Of a stretch of DNA of 19,732 nt, positions 9,463-18,740 are shown one piece after another; positions within the stretch are counted from its first letter, which is position 1, and the number at the start of each line of letters is the position of its first letter. Location of the stretch: NCBI GenBank assembly GCA_034696485.1, contig JAQIWT010000464.1:1-19732 (forward strand), read 5' to 3'. The notes under the pieces were generated by a model that had not been told where the DNA came from, did not search any database, and worked only from the letters and a program-made list of their open reading frames with translations. This DNA is from Isohypsibius dastychi. Its lineage: Eukaryota; Tardigrada; Eutardigrada; Parachela; Isohypsibiidae. The position numbers were made by a program, and so were the translations under genes.

Positions 9463-10600
9463 CTCATTTACTATTTGTCAGCAGAGTAAATGCGGTTTAC
9501 GTAAGCGAGTAGCGGCGGAAGTGTAGCATTCCTTCCTTCTTGACATTCTGCGACGAGATATCGAATAAGCTACTTTTGGCGGCTGCTGATTGGAAATTGG
9601 TGGTCAAAGCGCTTTCAACTTGACTTTCCTTCCGTTCTTATTCTTCCGTCTTGAGTCGATTAATACTTGTGAACATTGTACTTTTGGCGGCCAAGTTGAG
9701 CGCTATTTCGTGAAGAACAGCACATTCGGCACCACTGCTCATATTTAGCGTTGTTTCGGACTTTCCGACTACCAACTTTTCTGAGTTGGTTTCCATTTGT
9801 TTGAACATTGATCGGATTGTGTGTTGAGCAGGTAAGACAAATGATCCGCTTCTTGATGCTAATCTGAATGCTGGCTGCGCAGATCTGGTTGGTTATGCAG
9901 TGTTTGTAATTTGATAAATAAATGACTTTTGGCATGGAGCACTTGAGCAAGACGAGACGGATGGCCATGAGACATACTGGCTTGAGATTCTGATATCTAG
10001 TTCAGAATCGCATTTTGGATCAGGTGGCGCACCAACCACCTGTTGCAGATTTGAATCAGATAGATACTCTGCATGTGTGTACGTTGAATCCCTGTCCGTT
10101 CTGGAAACCACTCAGTGTGTGAGTCTGTGCTTGATCACCCCATGTACTAATTTATGACATGGCGAGTACTGCAAGGTTACAAGGTGACACTTTTGGAGCG
10201 AGAACGTAGAGAGTGAAGGCCGACGCCACGAACAGTCTGTCACCTGTGGCAAACCTGGTCCCTGAGAATGAAATTCAGGACCTGTCTTACAGTATTTCAT
10301 ACAATCTGGCGTTGTGAAACAGGCTCATGTGAAATAGAATCTAGCGGCTTAGAGTGGGGTCAGGGTAGCTGGGCATCGTCCATCATTCCGCAAATATAGG
10401 TCGAACTGAATATTTGTGCCAGATGGCTCACCATACACAACAGAATCTCCTGGCATACAGGATAAATTTCAGCTTCGCCGCGTTACTTGGTCAAATTCCG
10501 AAACTTCCCCAAATTCCAGTTTTATTTTAATCCTTTCCCCCGAATGCCCACCAACACTTCTTCTTGCTCTGTTTTTGAGTTTTGCAACATATTCCGCCAT

Positions 10601-11168
10601 TTACAACTAGGAGAAATGACTAAATGTATTTGGGTGAGTGAGTGAGAGAGTGAAGATGGTCAGCTTTCTTTCGTTGGTTGTTTCAAGCTCGCGTATGAAT
10701 AATGGCTCATTACTATTTGCTTAGACACGCGGAATGGTACGTGTTTTAGAGAGTTGAGTGACGAGAACGGAATCCATCGTCGTCACGCTGATGTTTGGCC
10801 GCATCGAAGCTGAGCAGTCTGATCGGATCGGAGCAGCTTTTTCTTTCTTTTCGTTTTTCCGAGCAAGCAAACAAATCAACATCACGCACTCCTCAGCCAA
10901 GCAGCTTGCATGCTTGTCGTCTTTTTTTGCCGTGGCTTGATTTATCCATCTTGCAGGAGTGAGAGTGCTGACGTTGACGACGAGGAGACCATCTCCCCCA
11001 AAGAAGGGCAAAACGAAGCAAGAGCACCTTTTTGGACGCGTTTGAGAAGATTCGCGGATTACATGTGTTGGAGTGGAAAGTTTTGTGCTGGTGGATGGAA
11101 ATGATCGATCGGAGGACGTGGGAATATTGTGTTGTTTTTGGAGAAACGAAGAGGACTGGGAACTGAAC
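10601..11168 (+). other. Possible promoter and non-coding first exon of the DUOX maturation factor gene
   Basis: This stretch is less AT-rich than the DNA to its right and contains a GTGAGTGAGTGAGAGAGTG simple repeat at about 10633-10651. It ends at GAAC followed by GTGAGT at 11169, a good splice donor. Base composition drops to AT-rich immediately after, as expected for an exon followed by a long intron. No coding potential is convincing. The link to the gene starting at 14526 is inference. Confidence 0.3.
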
Positions 11169-14100
11169 GTGAGTTTCGCAAGTTAAGATTTTCTCGTAGA
11201 TTTTGTTTCCGAAAATAGTTGATACATTCGTAATCGTAGCTAGTAATTATTATCTTCATTTCCAATACGAAGCTCTTCTTACTTTCTGTTGATTTTTGTG
11301 AATGATATCAGGCACTTGGTCTGGCTTCCGGTTCGATTACTGAATCTTTTGATACAGTTTTCTTTAATTTTCCAATGTTAAGTTGCACTGTTGTTTTCGA
11401 AAGAGAAGGCCTGTTTTTAATTGAAATTTTTCGTTTTGTTGTTTCTTGGATTTTTTTCACAGCCGTAGTTGAATTCAGACCGCTGAATTAGTGACACAAG
11501 TGAATGTGTTTTGTTCAAAATTCATTTCCGGCCGCGGGTTTCTGATCGCTCGCGACTTTTCCAATGTACTTAAAGCGTTTTTTGGGAATGCGGTCGTCAG
11601 ATTAAAGTTGCAATTTGAATGTGATCAGATGTTTAAAAGTGATTAAGAAGCGAACTTGAGTTTTTGTTGATGTTTCTCTCCCTTGTTTCTGATGAAACTA
11701 ATTTGTAAAGCAGTCTGAAGATTTTCTAAGTCGGGGTCCAGTTTTGAGCGTTTTTTTTCGAATATTGCATCAGATATTCAAGGTCTATTTTTACAGAAAA
11801 TTTCCGTACTCTAAATAATTTAAACGTGATTTATTTTTTTGGAATGATTCAGCACAGCTTCTGTTGATTTATGTGTGATCTGGGATTTAAATGATCCGGC
11901 TGGCGAGTTCAAAGCCAAAAGTGCGAAAGTCATTTTTCATTCGCGATTATGTATGTTACATCACAGAAAATGATTTTTCTCTCGTATTTTTTACAAAATG
12001 CCGCAGGAAGCCATCGTGTATTTTTACTGCTCTAGACCGGAATTTATATTCTTAGTTCAAGTGCAACTTCTCATCTGGAAAGTCATCACTTTTTGCAATA
12101 ATAAAATAGCTTGTTAGTCACGTAGAAAAATATTGTGCTGATTTCTTGACCATTTTTATTCAGTCAAAACAAAATAATTAAATAAAATTAAAAAATAAAT
12201 AAAATTATTAAATACTTTGCTTATGTTCGGAAAAAGCAAAAATTTTTAATTCTGGGGTTGAATTATCATTGTTTACATTTTGGAATATAGATTAGTTTGA
12301 CTGTATCCTTTTTAGTTTTTGGCAATTTTGCTAAGTGTTTTTTTCTATATTGACATTGAGAATTTGCGGGCATTTTAATGTCAGCTTGAGGTATGAAATG
12401 TTGGCAGGTGGTATTCTCAGATAAAAAAACACTTCCGTATCAATCATGTGTTGTGATTTGAGTGGCTTTGATTATGTGATAATCTGTTTGGCAGTTGAAA
12501 TCTTTTTTGCTTATTTCCCCTTCGCGCTATTCAGCTGAAGAAATTCCAAGTCAAGGATCCACAAGTGATCTGCTGGAATATTTCTAAAACAAAGAAAACT
12601 GATGAGCTGGCGAAATGAAAAGTGAATTTCGAGAGCGATTTTATTTTGTGCTTTTGAAGTGGAGCGGGAAAGAGAAGCAGCAACTTTCGTTTGCAGAATC
12701 GACTTGTATTTGTTTGTGTTTTTATCCGAATCGTCGATTTCTGTTCATAATCATCAGAAACGAATTGCCGCTTTTTTTTTTGCTTTTCCTGTCAGGGAAA
12801 GAAAGGTGCTTTTTGATTATTTAATTAAATATGATGAAGTACTAAAGTAATTTAGTTTGAAATGAATTAAATAAGTTCATTTCATTCATTTTCGCCATTT
12901 TCAATAATTGAAAACTATACAAAATATTTGTTTTGTTTTGAGGAATCACATGACATTTTTCTTTGATTAGGGAAAGATGATGGATTTTTTGTTCTTCCGA
13001 AATCAGGAAATATCTGGCTGACAACATTTCCTGTTTATTTTAGGTTTTAGGTTAGGTGTTCGTATGTCGTATTTCATCAAATTTATCGTCATCAAATCAA
13101 ATCAAGAACTCTCGCAGGGAGCAAATAAACCGCGAACCATTTAGATTTTCAGTTTTTTAATCTTAGTCTTGTCATGAGTCCTCTCACGAGTGAATCTCTT
13201 TTCGTTAATAGAACTTTCGTTTTTGGTTTGTTTATTCATTATCAGACTTGGAATTGAGGTTTTTCAGAAATGGTTTTATGGATTTTTCTTGCGGTTATGG
13301 AATTTCACTAAAACTGAGTTCTTGGTTTTTAGTAAGTACTGTTTTTGCCGATTTTATAGTGATAAAAAGTGAAAAATGTTTCTAGTTTATTTCGTGAATC
13401 CGCTTGATTGATTATTTTGTATCAACGTCTCGTTTTTGGCCGTTTTTAAAGGTCAGCGATGAGACAAAATTTCTCAAGTTTTGCTTCCGGCTGCTATATA
13501 TCTTACCTTCTACGCCTTTCCAGCCGTATGATATAATTCACTTCTAATTAGCCCTAACTGATACCAGTTATTACTACGCAGAAAATGAAAGAGTTGTGAA
13601 ATGTTATGAAACATTGAATCATATTGAAAACGGAAATTTATTTCCTTCCGCATTGTTGAATATTATTCAATCCAACTTTATGGTTTTTTCGAGTGGTACC
13701 CCGTTTGATAATTAACGTCAAAAGAGGTGGCATTAGAAGGGTGAGAATTAATCCATTTGAAAATTTTAAAATACTATAAGACACGACGGATTAGCGGGAT
13801 TTCTTAAATTTATACAGGAAAAATTCGTAAAAAAAGATTTTGGGAATAAATTTTTTTCGTTTTCCATTAAAACTTTCAAAGAGGTGTTTTTTAATTTTTT
13901 AAATACTCATCGTGCAGATGTTTTGGAAATTTCCGCTCCGGTCGGAAAACGACCATTCCTCTCCATGTAATTATTTACGTGTTTCTTTGAGGTTTTCAGA
14001 CTTTGGAAGTCTGCGAGTCAAGGAGCTCGCTCTGCAAGCAACCCTCTGTTTACCAATCCTGCTCAGTATGTGCTAGTAATTATCCATTTTGACACCTTAC

Positions 14101-14524
14101 AATATCTTTCTACGTAATAAGTTCACGTTTTGGAGAGAAGAGCAGTTTTTGATGGATCTTGAAAATCAGAGTGAAACATATTATTCCTGTACTTTCAAGA
14201 ATTTTAGTCATGATGGAATTCGGTTAAAAACCTGCCGCTTTATCAAAACTCTCGTGAAATAAGCTGGGTGGAATAATTATCGTTAATTAAAAAAGGTTTT
14301 CTCATGTTAAATAGGCCGGTAATTGTCAACTATATTAATCATTTCTAGAATAAATTAGCTATGTTAATTCGACCTCCTGCTGGCAAAAGTAGTACTTCTT
14401 CTACTTATCTGACTTTCGAATGAATGTAAGATAAGTGTCATAAAGCGATTCAATTCAAAGAAATTATTTTCCTGTTCAGGTTTTTTTGTGATTTGTTTCT
14501 AACGATGTTGGTTGTTGATTTCAG
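11169..14524 (+). other. AT-rich non-coding stretch, possible long 5' leader intron
   Basis: About 3.36 kb is AT-rich and crowded with stops in all frames. It runs from a GTGAGT donor-like site at 11169 to TTGATTTCAG at 14515-14524, directly before the exon that begins AATGCGCGG. It contains many T-runs and an almost pure A/T segment at about 12170-12220. No gene, hairpin RNA or repeat family is recognisable. If it is one intron it is far longer than any other in the window, which is common for first introns in 5' leaders. Confidence 0.35.
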
Positions 14525-14525
14525 A

Positions 14526-16184
14526 ATGCGCGGATGGTTTGATGCATTTCGGGAAGGCGGGGGTCCGACGTTGTATGAGTCGGATCGGACCGCTGCCGCT
14601 TATGATAACATCCTCATCGCGCTATTCACAGCATCTGCAGCGCTCTTCCTCGCCTTTTTGCTCATAATTCCCGGCATACGCCGTAATGTAAGCACGAACG
14701 TGATTTTTTTCGGAAGATCTATCCAACTCATTTCTGCTTTACAGAAAATTCCTACCTTTCTTCTGATGACGGCCAGTATGTACGTCCTTTCAAGTATTGT
14801 GATATGCCGCTTCTCGTCGAACTGGCACGTGTCTTCCTCGTCGCTTCTGGCTGCATTCCAGCGGAATCCTAGTCAGAAGCTCCCAGGGATCATCAGTGTC
14901 CATATTGGGCTCGAGTCTTTCAATGTTACTTTGCACAGTAAGCACTGCCCCCCCCCCCGTCTACTTTCACTGCTTAACCTCTTCATTCTTTCCTAGCTGA
15001 CACCAACACAACCTTCCCGGATTCCATGATCGTCCGTGGACTCCATTTCAACGAGCGCTACACTTGGTCAAAGGGTAGGATACCATCACTTTGTTCAACA
15101 GGTGACCAAAGGTCACGTCGTTTTTGTCATAGTGGATGAAGTCAAGGAGCTATATCAACACTCACTCGAAAAAGGACTTCCGTATCCTGTATTGACCATG
15201 GCGGAAGTGCTCTCTCTTGATCAAGGAAGCTTTTCATGGGGAAGAAGTTATCGGCAGGCTGGCTACTATTCGATGATATTACTATGGTTAGCATTCTCCA
15301 CTGTAACCGGAACTACGTTTGGTCAACAGATCATGTGTTTTTAGGTCGGCATTGGCCACCTGGGCTGTCACGAACGTCCTGTTCTGTCTAGTGCCGCGCT
15401 ATAGTGGTTACTTCATGCTGATCACCGGTGGACTACTCTTCGGCTGCAATGGAGTATATTCGCAGTTGATACCATCACCACCACTGACTGTGCGATTTGA
15501 ACAAGGGGTACTACAGTTCAGCTATGGGTGGTGCTTCTGGATGGTCCTAGTTGCTGGTGAGTGAGTGTGTTACACCAAAATCTTAAGGTCACGGATGTTT
15601 CGATTTGTCTAGGGTTTGTCTCTACATCATTCGGAATCGGTACCATCATCACGGATCTGTTTTTCCCTCAACTGTTGACCAGTGTGCATGCTAGTTGGAA
15701 GCAGCGCGACGTCTGTAGCGCCGACTTTCCTTATCCGGTATCACGGAAACCAGCTACGGCCATATCTAGTATTGTACAGTTGTACGATTCACCGAGTCGG
15801 AACTACTCGTCTGAACCGGTCCTACCATCTTACCGATCGACGAAATGGACATCGCAGATCGCCAGCTGCTCAATGGACTCGATTGATGGGGCTGATGAGG
15901 ATATGGAACTCGAGCAGATACACCGTGCATCCAACTTGCCGTTTTGTAAGAACCGAAATGATGCGGCGAATTTAGGGAGGGTGAACCCGGCGTTTGTGGG
16001 AAGCCCTGAACCGGAGGGGAATCTTGATAGAAGACCGATTGGATTCGACGAGAGCTATGATACGAGTGGGATCGGTAGCTCGATTGGAGGTGGTGACTCG
16101 AACCATACGGATCCGGTGACATGGGATGTCAATGTTGTGACAGAGGATGTGGAAGAGCAGAGTGGAGAAACGACGCGATTGTGA
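14526..16184 (+). CDS. Dual oxidase maturation factor (DUOXA/NIP family)
   Basis: Six exons, 14526-14687, 14745-14937, 14997-15074, 15133-15286, 15345-15556 and 15613-16184, join in frame (1371 nt, 456 aa). The opening MRGWFDAFREGGGPTLYE is the hallmark N-terminus of arthropod NIP/DUOXA proteins. Five membrane segments are visible, near residues 28-50 (ending PGIRRN), 55-75, then three after SYRQAGYYSMILLW, the last in GWCFWMVLVAG. The first extracellular loop is large, with sequons NVT and NTT and the family-typical LEKGLPYPVL. DUOXA proteins accompany dual oxidase from the ER to the plasma membrane and support its H2O2 output. The C-terminal tail of about 170 residues is polar and carries an NPAF motif at 391-394. 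The start is fixed by the acceptor TTTCAG immediately before it and by family similarity. Confidence 0.93.
14948..14958. repeat. Poly-C tract (11 nt) in a DUOXA intron
   Basis: Eleven consecutive C lie within the 59-nt intron 14938-14996, close to its 5' splice site. Confidence 0.95.
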
Positions 16185-16508
16185 AAGCGTTTTGAGATGT
16201 AAAACATTTGTTAAGTATTCTTGACTGTGAGAGAAAGCTGATAAGCATGCTCGGATTTCAAGAATCTGGGAGATTTGGCTTCATTCTTCTAGTCTCTTTA
16301 AACATTTTAGTCGTTTAAAACTGGTTGGACTCCTTTTTAAGATGGTTGTGTTATCTGCCGGCTTTTGCTGGCCAGTAAAAAGATGGCTCGTATTTGCTAC
16401 GTATTGTTTTAACGCTCCATGGATATGCGAACATTGAGAAAAGGTGGTACATGAAACAAAGGACTGTAACCGATCTCTTAAAGATTGCAGTATACACATG
16501 CTTGACAT
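16185..16508. other. Spacer between convergent genes
   Basis: These 324 nt separate the stop of the + strand DUOXA gene from the stop of the minus-strand gene ending at 16509. They must hold both 3' UTRs. I find no AATAAA on either strand, so variant hexamers or overlapping transcripts are likely. Confidence 0.5.
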
Positions 16509-17970
16509 CTAACCGAGTTGCTGACGTAGTAGCTGGCACTGTGTCTTAGTTCCCTCTTTGAGACGCTGAATGGTTTGCAAATACTCCAACGGGCGGTCTT
16601 GATACGGACAGACCATTGACGGCCCAGCTCCTCCAACAAGTCTCAAATCAGCATGGGTCAAACAGTAAGGCGCCAAAGTGATGTCGACAATACTGTTGAT
16701 TGCGACAGCTTCTTCATCACTCAGCTCGCTCGGCTTACGTCGAATATGCACAATGACGTTCTGACTGGAGCAGCTAGAGTCGACGCACTTGTGGAGAATC
16801 TGGATGAACTTTGGATCCGAATACAGGGTAACCCTTTCCTCATATCCTGAATAAAAAAAAGGAACAGTCGGTCAGTTCTTTTGAAACGTTGGTTACCTGC
16901 AACAGTTTGGTTGTTCTTGACCGTGTCATAACGTTTCGTAGGCCACTTTTCGTAGTGAGAGTTTTGGTAGTAGAGCTTTCGTTGCCATACTTTTCATAGT
17001 TAAGAAATCTCGTAGTTTGCTGACCTCGTAGGCAAGAGCTTTCGCAGTTGAAAAATGGGAGTCTCGTAGTTGGAGTTTTCGTAGTCATTACCTTTCGTTG
17101 TCCGCGTATTTCGTAGACCAGAGTTTTCGTAGTTACTAAAAATACGAACTGTACAGATGCCAGCGCACTAGTGCGACGAACCACGCTAAAACAAATTAGT
17201 TCTGTGGGTGGTGGGGCTTGCGGTGAAAGTGAGTTTGACCGTTTCACCAGCTTAGTTTATGGAGAAAAATGGGACTCGAACAGGACGGGGCTCGGGGGCA
17301 CAGCCCCCGCGTGGGGGTTGCGGGGGCGAAGCCCCAGCATTTGTTGTTTTTTTTTGAAATTTCTGGAATTGAAAATTTCTGGACTACCAATTTTCTGGGC
17401 TACGAATCTTCTTGCCTACGATAGCTCTGACAACGAACTTTCTGCTGCCAGTCTTCTGGCTACCAATTGTCGTGACTACGAAAGGTTCGCACAACGGATG
17501 TTCTTGACTACGAAAGGTAGGTTCTACGAAAAGTATCCTACGAAACCTCCAGACTACGAGAAATCTGCCTACGAAACCTCTGCGCGCCCTGGTGGCATCA
17601 GGAAGTCGGGATTGTACTTCCATTGATTGTGCTTGTTTATTGATGGTTCCACCATAATAAACAATGCTCTGGAAAACGCTGATGGGGTTGCTGAACGTCG
17701 TCTGATTGGTGACCGTTGTAGATGGACCGGAACGGTAAGTGTACCAGATACCCAGGCTCTAAAAATTCGTCAATTGTCTTAGTTCTTCTTATCGCATGGA
17801 ACTGAGCTTACTCCGTTCAGATCAACGTCCACGGGAATAGGAGTGATTTGAGTGCAAGTAGAATACACTGTAACTGTGAAAAACAGAGTGTCAGGTTTTG
17901 ATTCGGGATGAGGTCCTGAGTTGATCTCACCAGAAACTGCTGAAAGGACGAGGAGCACCACATGAAACAT
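16509..17970 (-). CDS. Small secreted cysteine-containing protein, family unknown
   Basis: Four minus-strand exons, 17970-17931, 17873-17812, 17758-17653 and 16846-16509, join in frame (546 nt, 181 aa). The start MFHVVLLVLSAVS is a signal peptide. The mature part has six cysteines (residues 20, 90, 95, 131, 149, 173), an even number that fits disulfide pairing outside the cell. It also has Thr/Ser-rich stretches (YRSGPSTTVTNQTTFSNP, with a sequon). Introns 1 and 2 are 57 and 53 nt, but intron 3 is 806 nt and holds a foldback-like element. The exon 3 donor (G|GTGGAA) is weak; the alternative G|GTTTCG would lie at the element's right edge and keep the frame. I do not recognise the family. The gene is convergent with DUOXA and divergent from the GPCR. 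Confidence 0.65.
17164..17175. repeat. Perfect 12-bp palindrome in the element core
   Basis: CGCACTAGTGCG reads the same on both strands. It sits near the left end of the core between the two repeat arms and could be a protein-binding or cleavage site, though this is unproven. Confidence 0.85.
17294..17335. repeat. Pair of GC-rich mini-hairpins in the element core
   Basis: GGGGGC-ACA-GCCCCC (17294-17308) and GGGGC-GAA-GCCCC (17323-17335) each form a short stem with a 3-nt loop. This is by far the most GC-rich spot in the window and contrasts with its surroundings. Confidence 0.75.
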
Positions 17971-18013
17971 TATGACGAAGGTTGAACATACACAGTTATG
18001 AGTTTCCAAGAGA

Positions 18014-18023
18014 CTTTTATAAG
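18014..18023 (-). promoter_or_regulatory. Candidate TATA box of the small secreted protein gene
   Basis: The minus strand reads CTTATAAAAG, 44 nt upstream of the ATG at 17970-17968. Initiation about 30 nt downstream would leave a 5' UTR of under 20 nt. The motif is strong and correctly oriented. Confidence 0.45.
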
Positions 18024-18537
18024 TCACAGTTATGGCCAGGTGTTCCGCTATTGGTCCGTTTATAGTTTAATCGAATGGCTAACCGGGTTAATGATGAAAC
18101 TAGACCTTTTATTTCGGCTATTCGAGAAAATGAGTCCGACACCCGAAAGGTAAATGAGGCACCACTGAGACACACTCAACGTGGTCAAATGGCTGTAAGT
18201 AGTTTTGACGATGTTGTTGTTCAAACGAGCTCTGCAATATATGTATGGTAGCTAAAATTGGAGTTTTGAACTCTGTCGATGTTAAAACCCCCGAGAATAT
18301 CAAATGAATTGTGATTTGATGAGAACATCAAAACAATCAGTAGGGTGCTTCGGACCCACACGGCTCATAACTGTACAATACTGTACTGTATCCATGTTTG
18401 ATGGACTGATCTTGTTCAGTGAATAAGAAATCGGTTATTTATTTCTCCCGAGTGGACCAGTTTGCTCGCTGGCTGCTCAAATGTAGATATCAGCAGAGGG
18501 CGAACACTCTTTTTTTCCCATTGCATAACCTAGATTA

Positions 18538-18551
18538 CCCCCCCCCCCCCC
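18538..18551. repeat. Poly-C tract (14 nt)
   Basis: Fourteen consecutive C lie in the region upstream of the GPCR gene, about 190 nt before its ATG. Confidence 0.95.
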
Positions 18552-18664
18552 GGCTCAGAAGGCAGTAGGTTCTTTGTGATTTACAGTCGCCCACATTCTC
18601 AGACCAATTCAGCATCCAAATACATTGATCCGGGACTCAATCCCACAGCCGTAAAATAAAGCCA

Positions 18665-18695
18665 TATATCACGACAAATTGTACTCCTTTCAGTT
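18665..18695 (+). promoter_or_regulatory. Possible core promoter of the GPCR gene
   Basis: TATAT at 18665-18669 is followed about 25 nt later by TCAGTT at 18690-18695, which matches the arthropod-type initiator. The spacing is right, and the ATG follows about 45 nt downstream. The TATA element is not canonical. Confidence 0.3.
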
Positions 18696-18740
18696 CTTCA
18701 GTACAGATTCAGAGGCGATTCATCTGGTTTTCTTAGCGGA

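Larger units (their letters stand above)
7953..10600. other. Gene-poor intergenic region
   Basis: About 2.6 kb contains only short open frames without recognisable motifs or splice-linked partners on either strand. It holds a G13 run, an inverted repeat at 9414-9462 and a 13-bp direct repeat near 9571 and 9679. I saw no convincing tRNA box A/box B pair or other RNA gene. Poorly conserved or non-coding genes cannot be excluded by eye. Confidence 0.5.
16934..17577. mobile_element. Foldback-like element with inverted arrays of 15-16 bp units
   Basis: The left arm (about 16934-17135) has 13 units with core CGTAG or a one-base variant, at 16937, 16951, 16966, 16980, 16995, 17011, 17027, 17043, 17065, 17080, 17096, 17112 and 17128. 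The right arm (about 17381-17577) has 13 units with the complement CTACG or a one- or two-base variant, at 17384, 17400, 17416, 17431, 17445, 17460, 17476, 17492, 17508, 17524, 17539, 17554 and 17570. Spacing is 14-16 bp except one 22-bp step. Each arm has eight exact and five variant cores, and the arms face each other across a core of about 245 bp. Tandem-repeat arms in inverted orientation define Foldback-type transposons. No transposase is present, so it would be non-autonomous. I see no target-site duplication. It lies in an intron of the minus-strand gene. Confidence 0.65.
18024..18740. other. Divergent intergenic region
   Basis: About 700 nt separate the minus-strand secreted protein gene from the + strand GPCR gene and should hold both promoters. 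It contains a C14 run and a TATA/initiator-like pair near the GPCR. No coding region is supported. Confidence 0.5.

Noticed and set aside
8592-10300. Short open frames in the gene-poor interval, including minus-strand frames at 9660-9968 and 9893-10111
   Set aside because: None has a domain, signal peptide, or splice-compatible neighbour, and lengths are within chance expectation.
10910-11104. 64-codon + strand frame upstream of the AT-rich block
   Set aside because: It begins with ATG, but there is no similarity and no conserved motif; I treat the stretch as possible non-coding leader instead.
16934-17577. Idea that the repeat arrays are a CRISPR
   Set aside because: Units are only 15-16 bp with short degenerate cores, they are inverted between arms, there are no unique 30-bp spacers, and the host is an intron-containing eukaryote.
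16840-17626. Open frames within the foldback-like element (17171-17626 on +, 17247-16840 and 17623-17384 on minus)
   Set aside because: Their length results from repeat composition. The 15-16 bp spacing is not a codon multiple, so the units do not encode a regular peptide repeat.
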